DNA of 59,568 nt. Source: an uncultured Verrucomicrobiota bacterium (GTDB taxonomy: Bacteria; Verrucomicrobiota; Verrucomicrobiia; Verrucomicrobiales; Verrucomicrobiaceae). A model generated the notes under the pieces. That model was not told the origin of the DNA and searched no databases. It worked only from the letters and a program-made list of their open reading frames with translations. Position numbers and translations under genes: made by a program. The DNA lies in contig CAJCCF010000484.1 in the NCBI GenBank assembly GCA_903960845.1, positions 1 to 59,568 on the forward strand, in the 5' to 3' direction. This document shows, piece after piece, positions 46,288 to 56,244 of this stretch; the first letter of the stretch is position 1; each line of letters begins with the position of its first letter.

Positions 46288-47859
46288 ATGGAAACTCCAC
46301 TCTCTCCACTCGATTTCGCCCGCCGTGCCCGCCGGCTTTACGCTGACCGCGAGGCGGTGGTCGATGGCGAAAACCGCTTCACCTACCGCGAGTTTTTCGA
46401 CCGTTGCGACCGATGGTCGGCGGCGCTGCAAAAACTCTCCGTCAAAGCCGGTGACCGCGTCGCCAGCATCGCTCCAAACACGCACGCGCACCTTGAATCC
46501 TATTACGCCGTGCCACAGATCGGGGCCGTCGTCGTGCCGATCAATTTCCGCCTTACGGCTGACGATTTCGCCTACATCCTCAACCACAGTGGTGCCCGCA
46601 TCGTGTGCGTGCATGCCGACTACCTCGATGCCGTGGACCAGATCCGCGATCAAGTGCCCGGCGTGGAGTACTTCGTCGCCTTCAGCGGCTGCAAGCCCGG
46701 CTGGATCGACTACGAATCCACCCTGGCCGCCACCGCACCCGAATTTGCACCCGCAGCAATCGCTGAGACCGAAATGATCGCTCTCAACTACACCAGCGGC
46801 ACCACGGCGAACCCGAAAGGCGTCATGGTCACGCACCGCAACACGGCGCTGAACATCATGGGCCACCTCATGCACACGCGCATCACGGCAGCGGACCGTT
46901 ATCTCTGGGTGCTGCCCATGTTTCATGCGAACGGATGGTGCTTCGTCTGGACGATCACTGCCGTCGGCGGCCGCCACGTCTGCCTGCCCAAGGCGGATCC
47001 ACGTCTCATCTTTGAAGCAGTCATCCGCGAGGGCATCACGCTTCTGTGCGCCGCCCCCACGGTGCTCATCAGCATCGCCAATGCGCCGGAATCATTGCGA
47101 GCAAAAGCCCAGCGCGGTGTCCGAGTTTTCACCGCCGGTGCGCCTCCCGCAGCCGCCACGATTGAGCGGGTGGAAGGTGAACTCGGCTGGGAAATCACTC
47201 ACGTTTACGGCCTCACCGAGGTCTCGCCCATTGTCACCATCAGCGAATCCAGGCCCGAGCATGGACTGCTAGATCCCGCGACACGCGCGGTGATCAAATC
47301 ACGTCAGGGTGTCGAATACCTCGCCAATGCCGAGGTTCGCGTCGTCGATGATGCCGGTGGCGAGGTCGCCCGGGATGGAGCGACGATGGGTGAGATCATC
47401 ATTCGCGGCAACGCCGTCATGCGTGGCTACTACAACGATCCCGAAGCCACGGCCAAGGCCATCCGCAATGGCTGGTTCCACTCTGGCGATGCCGCCGTGG
47501 TTCATCCCGATGGCTACATCGAAATCCGCGACCGCTGGAAGGACGTCATCATCAGCGGCGGTGAAAACATTTCCTCCGTCGAAGTCGAAGGCACCCTGCT
47601 TCGCCACCCAGCCGTCCAGGAGGTCGCTGTCGTTGGCCTGCCTCATGAAAAATGGGGTGAAACACCCCGCGCCTTCATTGTCCTCAAGCCCGGCGCAGAA
47701 ACGACCCCCGAAGCACTGCGCCAATTCTGCCGCGATCATCTCGCGCACTTCAAAGTGCCCCACGGTTTCGATTTCATCACGGAGTTACCCAAAACCGCGA
47801 CCGGCAAGATCCAGAAGTATGTGCTGCGCGGCGGACGAGCCAATATCACCCGGCAGTGA
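46288..47859 (+). CDS. Acyl-CoA synthetase / AMP-dependent ligase
   Basis: 523 residues. ANL superfamily enzyme that activates a carboxylic acid as acyl-AMP, then acyl-CoA. Motifs: [20 protein letters not shown] (P-loop-like A3, about 167-186), VYGLTEVSP (A5), [35 protein letters not shown] (A7-A8) and [15 protein letters not shown] with the catalytic Lys (A10). Similar to medium/long-chain acyl-CoA synthetases of the FadD3/AlkK type. The start [14 protein letters not shown] fits the family; upstream in-frame codons run through the region opposite the small gene. Its 3' end overlaps the convergent ThuA gene by 14 nt. Confidence 0.9.
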   Translation: METPLSPLDFARRARRLYADREAVVDGENRFTYREFFDRCDRWSAALQKLSVKAGDRVASIAPNTHAHLESYYAVPQIGAVVVPINFRLTADDFAYILNHSGARIVCVHADYLDAVDQIRDQVPGVEYFVAFSGCKPGWIDYESTLAATAPEFAPAAIAETEMIALNYTSGTTANPKGVMVTHRNTALNIMGHLMHTRITAADRYLWVLPMFHANGWCFVWTITAVGGRHVCLPKADPRLIFEAVIREGITLLCAAPTVLISIANAPESLRAKAQRGVRVFTAGAPPAAATIERVEGELGWEITHVYGLTEVSPIVTISESRPEHGLLDPATRAVIKSRQGVEYLANAEVRVVDDAGGEVARDGATMGEIIIRGNAVMRGYYNDPEATAKAIRNGWFHSGDAAVVHPDGYIEIRDRWKDVIISGGENISSVEVEGTLLRHPAVQEVAVVGLPHEKWGETPRAFIVLKPGAETTPEALRQFCRDHLAHFKVPHGFDFITELPKTATGKIQKYVLRGGRANITRQ

Positions 47860-48634
47860 CCAAGGCACCATCCTCAAGATGCACCGTGCCGCCGCGCACG
47901 ACGATCTTCTCCCGCGCCTGCTCCACCGGCACATGACGCGGCGTGTTCGCCGGTGAACCCTGCGGCTTTGCCCAACGGATGCCGTTCGCGATCACGCGCT
48001 GCACATCGGGATGATGGTAGATCGGATAAACCTCATGGCCCGGACTGAAGTAAAAGATGCGTCCGCTGCCGCGTGTCCATGTGGCACCACTGCGGAAAAC
48101 TTCACCGCCCTGAAACCAGGACACAAAGATGAGCTCGTCCGGCGTCGGGATGCCAAACGGCTCGCCATACATCTCTGATTGCTCGATCTCGATGCAATCG
48201 CCCAGCCCCTGAGCGATGGGGTGCCCCGGGTTCACCACCCACACGCGCTCACGCTCGCCCGCCTCGCGCCAGCACAGCGCGCAGCTCGTGCCCATGAGCC
48301 GCTTGAAGACCTTCGACCAGTGCCCCGAGTGCAGCACGATCAGCCCCATGCCTGCAATCACCCGCTGCTGCACCCGCGTCACCGTTTCATCGAGCACCTG
48401 ATCATGCGCCGCATGCCCCCACCAGAGCAACACGTCCGTTTCATCGAGAACCGACTGCGGCAGCCCCTGTTCCGGTTCATCGAGCGTCGCCGTGCGGATA
48501 ACAAAATCTTCATGCGTCCCCAGAATCTCCGCCAGGGCCGCATGGATGCCCTTCGGGTAGATTTGAGCGACGACTGGATTTTGACGCTCGTGAACGAATT
48601 CGTTCCAGATGGTGACACGGATGGGAGTGGGCAT
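47846..48634 (-). CDS. ThuA-like (trehalose utilisation) domain protein
   Basis: 262 residues from [17 protein letters not shown] cytosolic glutamine-amidotransferase-like ThuA fold: [17 protein letters not shown] (the GH/AH motif), [15 protein letters not shown] and [33 protein letters not shown] are diagnostic. Members are linked to trehalose or disaccharide use through keto-sugars, but activity is largely unproven. An 11-residue longer in-frame start is less likely. Convergent overlap of 14 nt with the acyl-CoA synthetase gene leaves no room for a terminator between them. Confidence 0.85.
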   Translation of the reverse strand: MPTPIRVTIWNEFVHERQNPVVAQIYPKGIHAALAEILGTHEDFVIRTATLDEPEQGLPQSVLDETDVLLWWGHAAHDQVLDETVTRVQQRVIAGMGLIVLHSGHWSKVFKRLMGTSCALCWREAGERERVWVVNPGHPIAQGLGDCIEIEQSEMYGEPFGIPTPDELIFVSWFQGGEVFRSGATWTRGSGRIFYFSPGHEVYPIYHHPDVQRVIANGIRWAKPQGSPANTPRHVPVEQAREKIVVRGGTVHLEDGALVTAG

Positions 48635-48694
48635 GATTGGATAAACTAAGTGTCGAACATCAAACAATATGATGATGGCATCAAAATCTGGTTT

Positions 48695-50017
48695 CTATAC
48701 CTCATTCAGGCGTTTCTCCAAATCGGATGCTGCTTCAAACACAAATGCTTGTCCGCGTTTGCGCTGCGTCAAAAGGGACAATTCCACCAAACGTAGAATA
48801 TCTGATCGTGCGGTAGCATATGAGACACGATGACTTTGTTGATGGCTTTCGATAGTGAAAGCGGTTCCTGGATGTCGGATGGCACGGTTGAGCAATGCCT
48901 CCTGGCGGTGATTGAACTCGCCTAATGCCCGCAACCGTTTACTGGCTTCGCTGACTTCCTCTGATTTCCGTCTGATGTAGTCGTGAAGCGATTTGATAGC
49001 CTGCTCGATCACGCCAAGTTGATGCAGCAGAAAGTAGTTCAGGTCATTTCCGTCGGTCTCCGTTTTTAGAAATGCCTGACCATACTGTGCGCGTGCCTTG
49101 AGCAGTATTTGTGAAATGGAGATAAATTGGAAAAGCCAGAATCCACGCTTCAACATCATCCAGTAAAACAAGGCTCGTGCCGTGCGTCCATTTCCGTCTT
49201 TGAAAGGATGATCATAGGCCAGCCAAAAATGTAGAATAACAGCCCGGATGATCGGATGCACGAAGGGGACGGCGTCATCCGGTTGGTTGGCAAAATCACA
49301 CATGGCCTGAAGCCGGGCTTCAAGAGTTTCGGCTGGGGGTGGTGTATGAAGCACTTCCTCGGTCATCTCGTCGATGACCTCCACGGGTTCATCCACTCGT
49401 CGCAACCGCCCGGCGGCTGTGGGATCATCCAACGTATCCATCGTGATATGCCGGTGAATCTCATACACGAGTTCTGGAGTAAGCGATTGGGTCCGCCAGT
49501 TCGTCAACTCGCTCATGGTCAGGTAATTGTTGAGAATCATGCGCTCGCTGATGTTTCTCGGCTCGCTTTTGCTGCGAAGCATGTCCCGTGCGACTTCACG
49601 AGTGGTTGCCGCACCCTCAAGCTGGCTCGAGGTGATGGCTTCCTCCATCAAGCTGCTGACCAAATATTGATCTCGTGTGGAGGAGTTTGTGACCTGAGCG
49701 GGCATTTGCACGGTCCCTCCTGCCATCATGTCAATCTTGCGAAGACACAGCAGCATCGGATCTGTCAGAAACCATGAAAAAGCCCGTTCTTGCGGATCCA
49801 ATAGTGGCAGGACTCGGGCTTGGCTGTTGCGTTGAAAGCGGAGGCTCAGCCACCATTCTTCGAGCGTGCAGCCTTCAGGAGGGCTTCGATGCCGTAGTTC
49901 ATCCCAGTGAAAATATCGGTCATCAGGCAGTTTTTGAGTGATGAGTGAGATAATTCTCGTTGGCTCTGTCTTTTTGAACAGGCTTTCCATTGACGGCGGT
50001 GTGCGAGGAATGTGCAT
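48695..50017 (-). CDS. Fic family protein with N-terminal inhibitory motif and C-terminal winged helix
   Basis: 440 residues. Fic proteins transfer AMP (or another phosphate-containing group) to a hydroxyl on a target protein. Active-site loop HPFKDGNGRTARAL (about 267-280) matches HPFx(D/E)GNGRxxR. SSQLEGA (about 127-133) matches the class II inhibitory motif (S/T)xxxE(G/N). The C-terminal quarter (HRQEALLNRAIRHPGTAFTIESHQQSHRVSYATARSDI...) looks like a winged-helix DNA-binding domain, as in many large Fic proteins. The gene is less GC-rich than its neighbours, suggesting transfer. Repeated AT-rich sites lie directly upstream. The start could also be MESLFKK (49990). Confidence 0.88.
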   Translation of the reverse strand: MHIPRTPPSMESLFKKTEPTRIISLITQKLPDDRYFHWDELRHRSPPEGCTLEEWWLSLRFQRNSQARVLPLLDPQERAFSWFLTDPMLLCLRKIDMMAGGTVQMPAQVTNSSTRDQYLVSSLMEEAITSSQLEGAATTREVARDMLRSKSEPRNISERMILNNYLTMSELTNWRTQSLTPELVYEIHRHITMDTLDDPTAAGRLRRVDEPVEVIDEMTEEVLHTPPPAETLEARLQAMCDFANQPDDAVPFVHPIIRAVILHFWLAYDHPFKDGNGRTARALFYWMMLKRGFWLFQFISISQILLKARAQYGQAFLKTETDGNDLNYFLLHQLGVIEQAIKSLHDYIRRKSEEVSEASKRLRALGEFNHRQEALLNRAIRHPGTAFTIESHQQSHRVSYATARSDILRLVELSLLTQRKRGQAFVFEAASDLEKRLNEV

Positions 50018-50018
50018 T

Positions 50019-50116
50019 TATTAATTTTCTATCAATCTGTGACGAATTGATAGCAAATTAATAGTCGTGGCATCCATTAGCTATCAATTGCTTTTAAATT
50101 GATAGCTAATTAATAG
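50019..50116. promoter_or_regulatory. Four-copy AT-rich operator-like array upstream of the Fic gene
   Basis: Four copies of a motif like AATTGATAGCTAATTAATAG: inverted at 50019-50036, direct at 50045-50064, half-copy inverted at 50077-50089 and direct at 50097-50116. The two direct copies agree at 19 of 20 positions. The last two form a perfect 13-bp inverted repeat with a 7-nt spacer. The array fills the gap between fumarase and the Fic start codon and probably binds a regulator, possibly the Fic protein itself through its winged helix. Confidence 0.65.
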
Positions 50117-50141
50117 CTTGTCCGCCTATGACTACTGAACC

Positions 50142-51782
50142 TCAATGCTTCACTGAGCACCCCGGCCCGACGGTTTGGAAGAAGTCGTTCCCCTTGTCGT
50201 CGATGAGGATGAAGGCCGGGAAGTCTTCCACCTCGATCTTCCAGATGGCTTCCATGCCGAGTTCGGCGAACTCGACGACTTCGACCTTCTTGATGTTCTC
50301 TTTGGCGAGGATGGCGGCGGGGCCGCCGATGCTGCCGAGGTAGAAGCCGCCGTGCTTTTTGCAGGCGTCGGTGACCTGCTGGCCGCGATTTCCTTTGGCG
50401 ATCATGATCATGCTGCCGCCATGGCTTTGGAAGAGATCGACGTAGCTGTCCATGCGGCCGGCGGTGGTCGGGCCGAAGCTGCCGCTGGGCATGCCGGCGG
50501 GCGTTTTGGCGGGACCGGCGTAATAGACGGGATGGTTCTTGAAGTAATCCGGCAGCGGCTTGCCGGCATCGAGCATCTCCTTGAGCTTCGCATGCGCGAT
50601 GTCGCGGGCGACGATGATGGGGCCGTTGATGAGGAGGCGCGTGGTGGTGGGATACTTACTCAGCTCGGCGCGGATCTCGGCCATGGGGCGGTTCGTGTCG
50701 ATGCGCACGGCGTTGGTGTCTTTGCGGTGGCGCAGTTCTTCGGGGATGTATTGAAGCGGGTTCGTTTCGAGCTTCTCGATGAAGACACCATCACGCGTGA
50801 TCTTGCCTTTCGCCTGGCGGTCGGCGGAGCAGGAAACGCCGATGCCGATGGGCAGAGAAGCGCCGTGACGCGGCAGACGGATGATGCGCACGTCGAGCGC
50901 GAAGTATTTCCCGCCAAACTGCGCGCCGATGCCGCACTCGCGGGCAGCCTGAAGCATCTGGGCTTCGAGTTCAATATCACGGAAGGCGCGACCATGCTCG
51001 TTGCCGGTGGTCGGGAGGTTATCGTAATACTTCGTGGAGGCCAGTTTGACGTGCTTCATCGTCGATTCAGCCGAGGTCCCGCCAATGACGAAGGTGAGGT
51101 GGTAAGGCGGGCACGCGGCGGTGCCGAGCGTGACCATTTTGTCGGTCAAAAACTTCACGATGCTCTTCGGATTGAGCACGGCGCGGGTTTCTTGATAAAG
51201 GAAGGCCTTGTTCGCCGAGCCGCCGCCTTTGGCGATGAAGAGGAACTTGTACGCATCGCCATCGGTGGCGTAAAGATCAAGCTGCCCGGGCAAATTGGTG
51301 CCGGTGTTCTTCTCGTCGAACATGTTCAGCGCGGCGTTTTGCGAGTAGCGCAGGTTGTTCTCCGTGTAGGCGAGGTAGACGCCTTTGGAGAGCGCCGCTT
51401 CGTCACCGCCACCGGTCCAGACCTGCTGACCCTTTTTCCCCATGATGATGGCGGTGCCGGTGTCCTGACAAAATGGCAGCAGGCCTGCGGATGCCACATC
51501 GGCATTCTTGAGCATCGTGAGGGCGACCATGCGGTCATTCTCGCTGGCCTCAGGGTCATCTAGGATCGCAGCCACCTGCTTGAGATGCTTGGGCCGCAGG
51601 AAGAAATTGATGTCGTGGAAGGCCTGGTTCGCCAGCAGCGTCAGTGCCTCAGGATCGACGACGAGGATTTCTTTCTCGCCAAACTTTTGCACGCTGACGT
51701 GCTCCTTGGTGATGAGGCGGTATTCGGTTTCATCGGCGCCGAGTTCGAGGAGTTCCTGGTAATGAAAAGCGGGAGTTGGCAT
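50142..51782 (-). CDS. fumA: Class I fumarate hydratase (iron-sulfur, FumA/FumB type)
   Basis: 546 residues, the usual length of the fused alpha-beta class I enzyme (about 548). It hydrates fumarate to malate in the TCA cycle using an oxygen-sensitive 4Fe-4S cluster. Putative cluster cysteines lie in [24 protein letters not shown] and [13 protein letters not shown]. The beta domain has [51 protein letters not shown] and a [13 protein letters not shown] block. The start is [15 protein letters not shown]. It is upstream of the Fic gene but separated from it by the operator array, so the two are probably regulated separately. Confidence 0.93.
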   Translation of the reverse strand: MPTPAFHYQELLELGADETEYRLITKEHVSVQKFGEKEILVVDPEALTLLANQAFHDINFFLRPKHLKQVAAILDDPEASENDRMVALTMLKNADVASAGLLPFCQDTGTAIIMGKKGQQVWTGGGDEAALSKGVYLAYTENNLRYSQNAALNMFDEKNTGTNLPGQLDLYATDGDAYKFLFIAKGGGSANKAFLYQETRAVLNPKSIVKFLTDKMVTLGTAACPPYHLTFVIGGTSAESTMKHVKLASTKYYDNLPTTGNEHGRAFRDIELEAQMLQAARECGIGAQFGGKYFALDVRIIRLPRHGASLPIGIGVSCSADRQAKGKITRDGVFIEKLETNPLQYIPEELRHRKDTNAVRIDTNRPMAEIRAELSKYPTTTRLLINGPIIVARDIAHAKLKEMLDAGKPLPDYFKNHPVYYAGPAKTPAGMPSGSFGPTTAGRMDSYVDLFQSHGGSMIMIAKGNRGQQVTDACKKHGGFYLGSIGGPAAILAKENIKKVEVVEFAELGMEAIWKIEVEDFPAFILIDDKGNDFFQTVGPGCSVKH

Positions 51783-51849
51783 GGTGGTGGGTCAGTGTGA
51801 AACGGATACGCCATCGAGCAACGGAGAAAGGCTCATTTTGAGCATGGCA

Positions 51850-52572
51850 TCAATGGGTGCTGCAACATATCTTCGACCGGGCGGACAAGCCTCTCTCTTC
51901 CGCCATCACCTCCCGCCACTGACCCGGCAGCAAATCCTCCGGCAATGTCAGCCCACCGATGCTCTCGCGATGCAGTGCGGTCACGAAGCAGCCCAGACGG
52001 CCAAACATGCGCTTGATCTGATGATGCCGGCCTTCGTGAATGGTCACCCGGGCGCGGCAGTCATCGAGCAGCACGAGTTCGGCAGGTTGTGTCGTGATGT
52101 CTTCGGCCGCAAAGTGAAAGCCTTCTGCGAAGGCCGCAACGGCATCGGAAGGAATGCGCGAATCCGTTTCGACCACGTAGGTCTTTGGCACCTTCGATGA
52201 AGCGTCCATGAGCTGCTTGGACCAGCGACCATCGTTGGTTAACAGAAGCAGGCCTGTGGACCAGCGATCCAGACGTCCGGCGATGTGCAGGGTGTGTTTG
52301 TCTGGATCGTGGAGGAGGTCGATCACCGTCCTGTGCCCGGCATCCACCGTGGCACTGACCACTCCGGCGGGTTTGTGCATCATCAAATACAGGGCGCGCT
52401 GCGGCGATTGCACGATTTCCGCATCCAGTTCGACCCGCGTGAAACGATCGATCTCATGTTGATTGGCCAGGCTGCACAGGCCATCCACCAGCACTCTTCC
52501 GGCGGCGATGAGCCGGTGCGCCTCACTCCGCCCGAGCGAGCGGTGTTTGGCGATGAGGCGATCGAGTTTCAT
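51850..52572 (-). CDS. RsuA/RluB/E/F-family rRNA pseudouridine synthase
   Basis: 240 residues. Pseudouridine synthase of the RsuA branch, with an N-terminal S4-like RNA-binding domain (MKLDRLIAKHRSLGRSEAHRLIAAGRVLVDG). The catalytic Asp is in IAGRLDRWSTGLLLLTNDG, HKPAGVVSATVD precedes it and EGRHHQIKRMFGRLGC follows. Probably modifies 16S rRNA; the exact position is uncertain. The usual GRLDxDTTG is changed to GRLDRWSTG with the catalytic Asp intact. The longer in-frame start is rejected because MKLDRL is the normal family start. Divergent from the DUF1080 gene. Confidence 0.88.
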   Translation of the reverse strand: MKLDRLIAKHRSLGRSEAHRLIAAGRVLVDGLCSLANQHEIDRFTRVELDAEIVQSPQRALYLMMHKPAGVVSATVDAGHRTVIDLLHDPDKHTLHIAGRLDRWSTGLLLLTNDGRWSKQLMDASSKVPKTYVVETDSRIPSDAVAAFAEGFHFAAEDITTQPAELVLLDDCRARVTIHEGRHHQIKRMFGRLGCFVTALHRESIGGLTLPEDLLPGQWREVMAEERGLSARSKICCSTH

Positions 52573-52641
52573 GCCGCACACTGCCCTGATTGCATGAGAG
52601 TGAAACTGTTTCGCCACTTTGATCGTACTTTGCGGGCAACC

Positions 52642-53370
52642 ATGAAACTTCTACCCTTCGCCGCCGCCCTCCTTCTGACCTCCCTGCATGCCGCCGAGCC
52701 GCCTGCAGGCTTCAAAGCCATCTTCAATGGCAAGGATCTCACCGGCTGGTACGGCCTGAATCCACACTCGGTCGTGAAACTCACGGGCGAAAAGAAGGAC
52801 GCCGCGCTGAAGAAGATGCGCGAAGAGTTTCCCACCAACTGGAAAGTGGAAAATGACGAACTGGTCAATGATGGCCACGGCCCATACGCCACGACGAGTG
52901 AGGAGTTTGGCGACATCGAATTCCTGATCGAATACAAGACCGTGCCAAAGGCCGACAGCGGCATCTACATGCGCGGTCTGCCGCAGATTCAGATCTGGGA
53001 CCACCACCAGGTCTTCGATCCCGCCAAGCCGGACCGCAAACCGCACCTCGGCTCCGGCGGCCTCTTCAACAACACGCCAAACACCCCCGGCCGTGATCCT
53101 CTCGTGCTTGCCGACAAACCTTTCGGCGAGTGGAACAGCTTCCGCATCCGCCAGATCGGCGCGCGCACCTGGGTGTGGCTGAATGGCAAACTCGTCGTCG
53201 ATGGCAACGTGATGGAAAACTACGCCGACCGCGCCAAGCCGCTGCCGGCCAAAGGTCCGATCATGCTGCAAACCCACGGCGGCGAGATCCGCTGGCGCAA
53301 TCTTTTCGTCCATGAAATCGGTGCTGAAGAAGCCGCGAAAATCCTGGCCGAAACCGCCGCGAAAAAGTAA
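52642..53370 (+). CDS. Secreted DUF1080 (3-keto-disaccharide hydrolase-like) protein
   Basis: 242 residues with signal MKLLPFAAALLLTSLHAAE. The domain begins GFKAIFNGKDLTGWYG and includes GDIEFLIEYKTVPKADSGIYMRG, QIWDHH, GGLFNNTPNTPGRDP and LPAKGPIMLQTHGGEIRWRNLFVHEI, the classical DUF1080 signature. The family is a ConA/laminin-G fold; some members hydrolyse 3-keto-glycosides. Upstream in-frame starts lie within the divergent pseudouridine synthase gene and are rejected. It ends 14 nt before the convergent AspT-type gene. Confidence 0.9.
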   Translation: MKLLPFAAALLLTSLHAAEPPAGFKAIFNGKDLTGWYGLNPHSVVKLTGEKKDAALKKMREEFPTNWKVENDELVNDGHGPYATTSEEFGDIEFLIEYKTVPKADSGIYMRGLPQIQIWDHHQVFDPAKPDRKPHLGSGGLFNNTPNTPGRDPLVLADKPFGEWNSFRIRQIGARTWVWLNGKLVVDGNVMENYADRAKPLPAKGPIMLQTHGGEIRWRNLFVHEIGAEEAAKILAETAAKK

Positions 53371-53384
53371 CGCGCCGACAAGCC

Positions 53385-55052
53385 TCAACTCCACTGGGCG
53401 AGCACTTGTGCAACGATGATGCGCAGGAGCATGGTCAGTGGATACACGGCAGCGTAAGCCACGGCAGGAGAGTCGCAGCGGGCCATGCCAGTGGCAAAGG
53501 CAAGCGCAGGTGGATCTGTCATGCCGCCGGAAAGCAGGCCGCAGATGGTCATGTAATTCATGCCATGGAATCGGCGTGCGATCGTGCCGACGAGCAGCAG
53601 CGGCAGCAGGGTGACAACAAAACCCAGCACCACCCATTGAACCCCCTGCGTGGTGAAAACCGTGGCGGCAAACTTTTCGCCCGACAACAAACCGACGCAG
53701 GCAAGAAACAGGATGATGCCCAGCTCACGCAGTGCCCGGTTGGCATTGATCGGCATGTGCATGACCAGCGGGCCGATGCGGCCCAGGTGGCTGAGCAGGA
53801 TGGCGACCACCAGCGGACCACCAGCGAGCCCCAGCTTTACAGGGGCCGGCAGGCCGTTGATTTGAAAAGGATACAGTCCGAGCATGATGCCGAGCATGAT
53901 TCCGGCAAAGATGGCTGCGAACTTGGTTTCCTGAAGCTGCTGCACCGCATTCCCAAGCGACGCAGTGGCCCCATTCAGCGACTCCTCATCACCCACAAGC
54001 TGCAGCATGTCACCAAACTGAAGACGCAGGTCAGGCAATGCCGAAAAGATCTGATCGCCACGACTCACGCGGGTGACGGTGACATTGTGCAGATGATCCA
54101 GGCCCAGTTCACGGACTGTTTTGCCAAGCATCGGCTTGCTGGTTAAAACCACCCGCCGGTAGGTCACATTTCCCGGCGCTTTCATGAGATTCTCGTCCGA
54201 GGTGCTGCCGATCACGACGCGGAACTGCTCCAGATGCGCCTTGGTTCCCACCGCCAGGATGACATCTCCCACATGCAGCACCGTGCTCGGCGAGGCTGGA
54301 TGCACCTCACTTTCACCGACTGGCCGAAAGCGGGAGATGATGACCCGCGTCTCACGAATGCCGGGCACTTTGGCCAGCGTCACGCCTTCGAGATTTGGAT
54401 TCTCCACGCGCAGATTCATCCGCTCCAGAGGCTCCACCCCAGCACCCTGCTCACGCTTGAAAGTCTCCGCCTCTCCGCTGACATGGATGTGGAAGACCAC
54501 GCGCAAGAGCACCAGCGCCAAAATGATGCCCACGACGGCCAGCGGATACGTGGCCGCATACGCCAGAGCCGGCAGAGTGACCGTCGCCGCATCAGCGCCA
54601 CCGGATTGCAGCGCCTGCTGGGCGGCACCGAGAGCTGGCGTGTTGGTCGTGGCCCCGGCAAAGAGACCCGCCACGGCAGGCATTGGCATATCAAAAAACC
54701 ATCCGCCCATGACAGCTACCACACCGCCACCAAGCACGAGAGCGGCGGCATAAAGATTCAGCTTCAAACCATCACGTCTAAGCGAGGCAAAAAAGCCCGG
54801 CCCCATCTGCATCCCGAGCGCAAAAACAAAGAGCACGAGACCAAAATCCTTCAGGAAATGAGCCACCTCGGCACCCGGCAGCAAGCCGAGATGAGAGGCC
54901 AACAGTCCGGTGAAGAGAACACCGGCCACGCCAAGTCTGACTCCGGCGATTCGAATATGGCCCAAACCAATACCGCTCAGAATGACGGCGCTGAAAAGCA
55001 GCAGGTCATGGGCGACGGGAGAAGTGGAGAGCAGTGTTTGGAAAAATGACAC
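53385..55052 (-). CDS. Putative transporter, aspartate:alanine exchanger (AspT/YidE) family
   Basis: 555 residues. Two repeats of about five membrane helices (residues 15-190 and 385-550) flank two cytosolic TrkA-C domains (about 205-370; VTLAKVPGIRETRVIISRFRP and RELGLDHLHNVTVTRVSRGDQIF). GATTNTPALGAAQQAL and GLLSGGMTDPPALAFATGMA are the duplicated family motifs (G-x-x-T-x-P-A-L). The AspT family exchanges aspartate and alanine, but most homologues have no known substrate. On the same strand as trpD, 64 nt downstream of it. Confidence 0.85.
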   Translation of the reverse strand: MSFFQTLLSTSPVAHDLLLFSAVILSGIGLGHIRIAGVRLGVAGVLFTGLLASHLGLLPGAEVAHFLKDFGLVLFVFALGMQMGPGFFASLRRDGLKLNLYAAALVLGGGVVAVMGGWFFDMPMPAVAGLFAGATTNTPALGAAQQALQSGGADAATVTLPALAYAATYPLAVVGIILALVLLRVVFHIHVSGEAETFKREQGAGVEPLERMNLRVENPNLEGVTLAKVPGIRETRVIISRFRPVGESEVHPASPSTVLHVGDVILAVGTKAHLEQFRVVIGSTSDENLMKAPGNVTYRRVVLTSKPMLGKTVRELGLDHLHNVTVTRVSRGDQIFSALPDLRLQFGDMLQLVGDEESLNGATASLGNAVQQLQETKFAAIFAGIMLGIMLGLYPFQINGLPAPVKLGLAGGPLVVAILLSHLGRIGPLVMHMPINANRALRELGIILFLACVGLLSGEKFAATVFTTQGVQWVVLGFVVTLLPLLLVGTIARRFHGMNYMTICGLLSGGMTDPPALAFATGMARCDSPAVAYAAVYPLTMLLRIIVAQVLAQWS

Positions 55053-55116
55053 CCTTCACCCATGGCATGAATCATACCAGTTCACCGCAAGATTGATGTG
55101 CCATTCTTGTCGTGGT

Positions 55117-56154
55117 CTAGCACCAATCGCGCAGCGCGCACATCTTTGCATGCGCGGCGCCGCGATCCAGTTGCGATTCCGCCAGGGCTTTGCCCGACTG
55201 CATGTCCGCCGCTTTGCCGGTGATGACAAAACCTGCCGCAGCATTGAGCACGGCGATGTCGCGTTTTGCGCCTTTGATCGCGCCACTGAGGATGCCATCG
55301 ACGACGGCGGCGTTTTGCATCGCATCTCCGCCGACGAGTTCCTCAAGCTTCGCGGGAGCAAAGCCGAGTGTCGCTGGATCCAGCGTGTCTTCGGCTATCG
55401 CACCACCGGCCACTTTGCATATTTGGTTAGGTCCGAGCGTGGACAGCTCGTCCATGCCACCAAAATTTTCCACCGAGCCGTGGACGACCCACGCGCCCTT
55501 ACGCCCGAGTGTCAGCAGGATCTCGCCAAAAGTACGGGTCAGCGCCGGATCAAAAACACCGACAAGCTGGTAATCAGGGCGCGATGGATTCAGCAGCGGG
55601 CCGAGCAGATTGAAGATGGAGCGCTGACCTTCCGCGCCGAGAATCTTGCGGGCTTCCGCCACGGCTTTGAAGGCGGGATGATACAGCGGGGCAAAAAAGA
55701 ACCCGAGGCCGATGGTTTCGATCCCGCGTGCCACGCGATCGACCGGCAGATCAATGCGGATGCCCAGAGCCTCCAGTACATCGGCACCGCCGGCCTTGCT
55801 GGTCACACCGCGATTGCCGTGCTTGGTCACACAGACTCCGCCGGCAGCGAGAATGAACATCGCGGTCGTGGAAACATTGAAGAGATGCAGCTTGTCACCA
55901 CCCGTGCCCACCACATCCAGCATCGGTCCGGGCAGCTTTGCGCGGTCGAGACCAGGATCGACGGCCAGCTTCAGAAACTCCTGCACAAACGCGGCGATCT
56001 CTGCTGGCGTCTCGCCTTTCTTCGCCAGGGCGCGCAGGAAAGCAGCCTTTGCGGCAGCGGATTCATTCCCGGTTACCAGAAAGGCAGCCGCTTCCCCCAC
56101 CTGGGCGGCAGTCAGGCTGTTTCCGGCTTCGAGCGTTTGGAGAATGTGGTGCAT
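55117..56154 (-). CDS. trpD: Anthranilate phosphoribosyltransferase
   Basis: 345 residues, a normal length. It joins anthranilate to PRPP, the second step of tryptophan synthesis. Blocks: DVVGTGGDKLHLFNVSTTAMFILAAGG (PRPP-binding GTGGD), KHGNRGVTSKAGGADVLEALG, and FFFAPLYHPAFKAVAEARKILG...RSIFNLLGPLLNPSRP. The start MHHILQTLEAG is typical; a 27-residue longer ORF start is rejected. No other trp gene is adjacent, so the pathway is scattered. Divergent from the Hsp70 gene across 90 nt. Confidence 0.93.
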   Translation of the reverse strand: MHHILQTLEAGNSLTAAQVGEAAAFLVTGNESAAAKAAFLRALAKKGETPAEIAAFVQEFLKLAVDPGLDRAKLPGPMLDVVGTGGDKLHLFNVSTTAMFILAAGGVCVTKHGNRGVTSKAGGADVLEALGIRIDLPVDRVARGIETIGLGFFFAPLYHPAFKAVAEARKILGAEGQRSIFNLLGPLLNPSRPDYQLVGVFDPALTRTFGEILLTLGRKGAWVVHGSVENFGGMDELSTLGPNQICKVAGGAIAEDTLDPATLGFAPAKLEELVGGDAMQNAAVVDGILSGAIKGAKRDIAVLNAAAGFVITGKAADMQSGKALAESQLDRGAAHAKMCALRDWC

Positions 56155-56244
56155 CGTGCAGATTGTGGGAGAGGCGTGGCATTTTGGCAAACCTTCAGCA
56201 TCAAACTTCCCGACCCGTGTATATTCCCCCTTCATCCTTTCCCC

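Noticed and set aside
50142..50142. Fumarase and Fic as one operon or toxin-antitoxin pair
   Set aside because: Same strand but separated by the dense operator array; fumarase is a housekeeping enzyme and no small antitoxin gene is visible next to the Fic gene.
50175..51563. 462-codon plus-strand open frame opposite fumarase
   Set aside because: Antisense shadow of a well-conserved class I fumarase with low-complexity Asp/Val/Gly composition.
54910..56244. Very long open frame continuing upstream of the Hsp70 gene (would make a 1027-residue protein)
   Set aside because: It is antisense to trpD and part of the AspT-type gene; the Hsp70 fold starts cleanly at the ATG at 56245.
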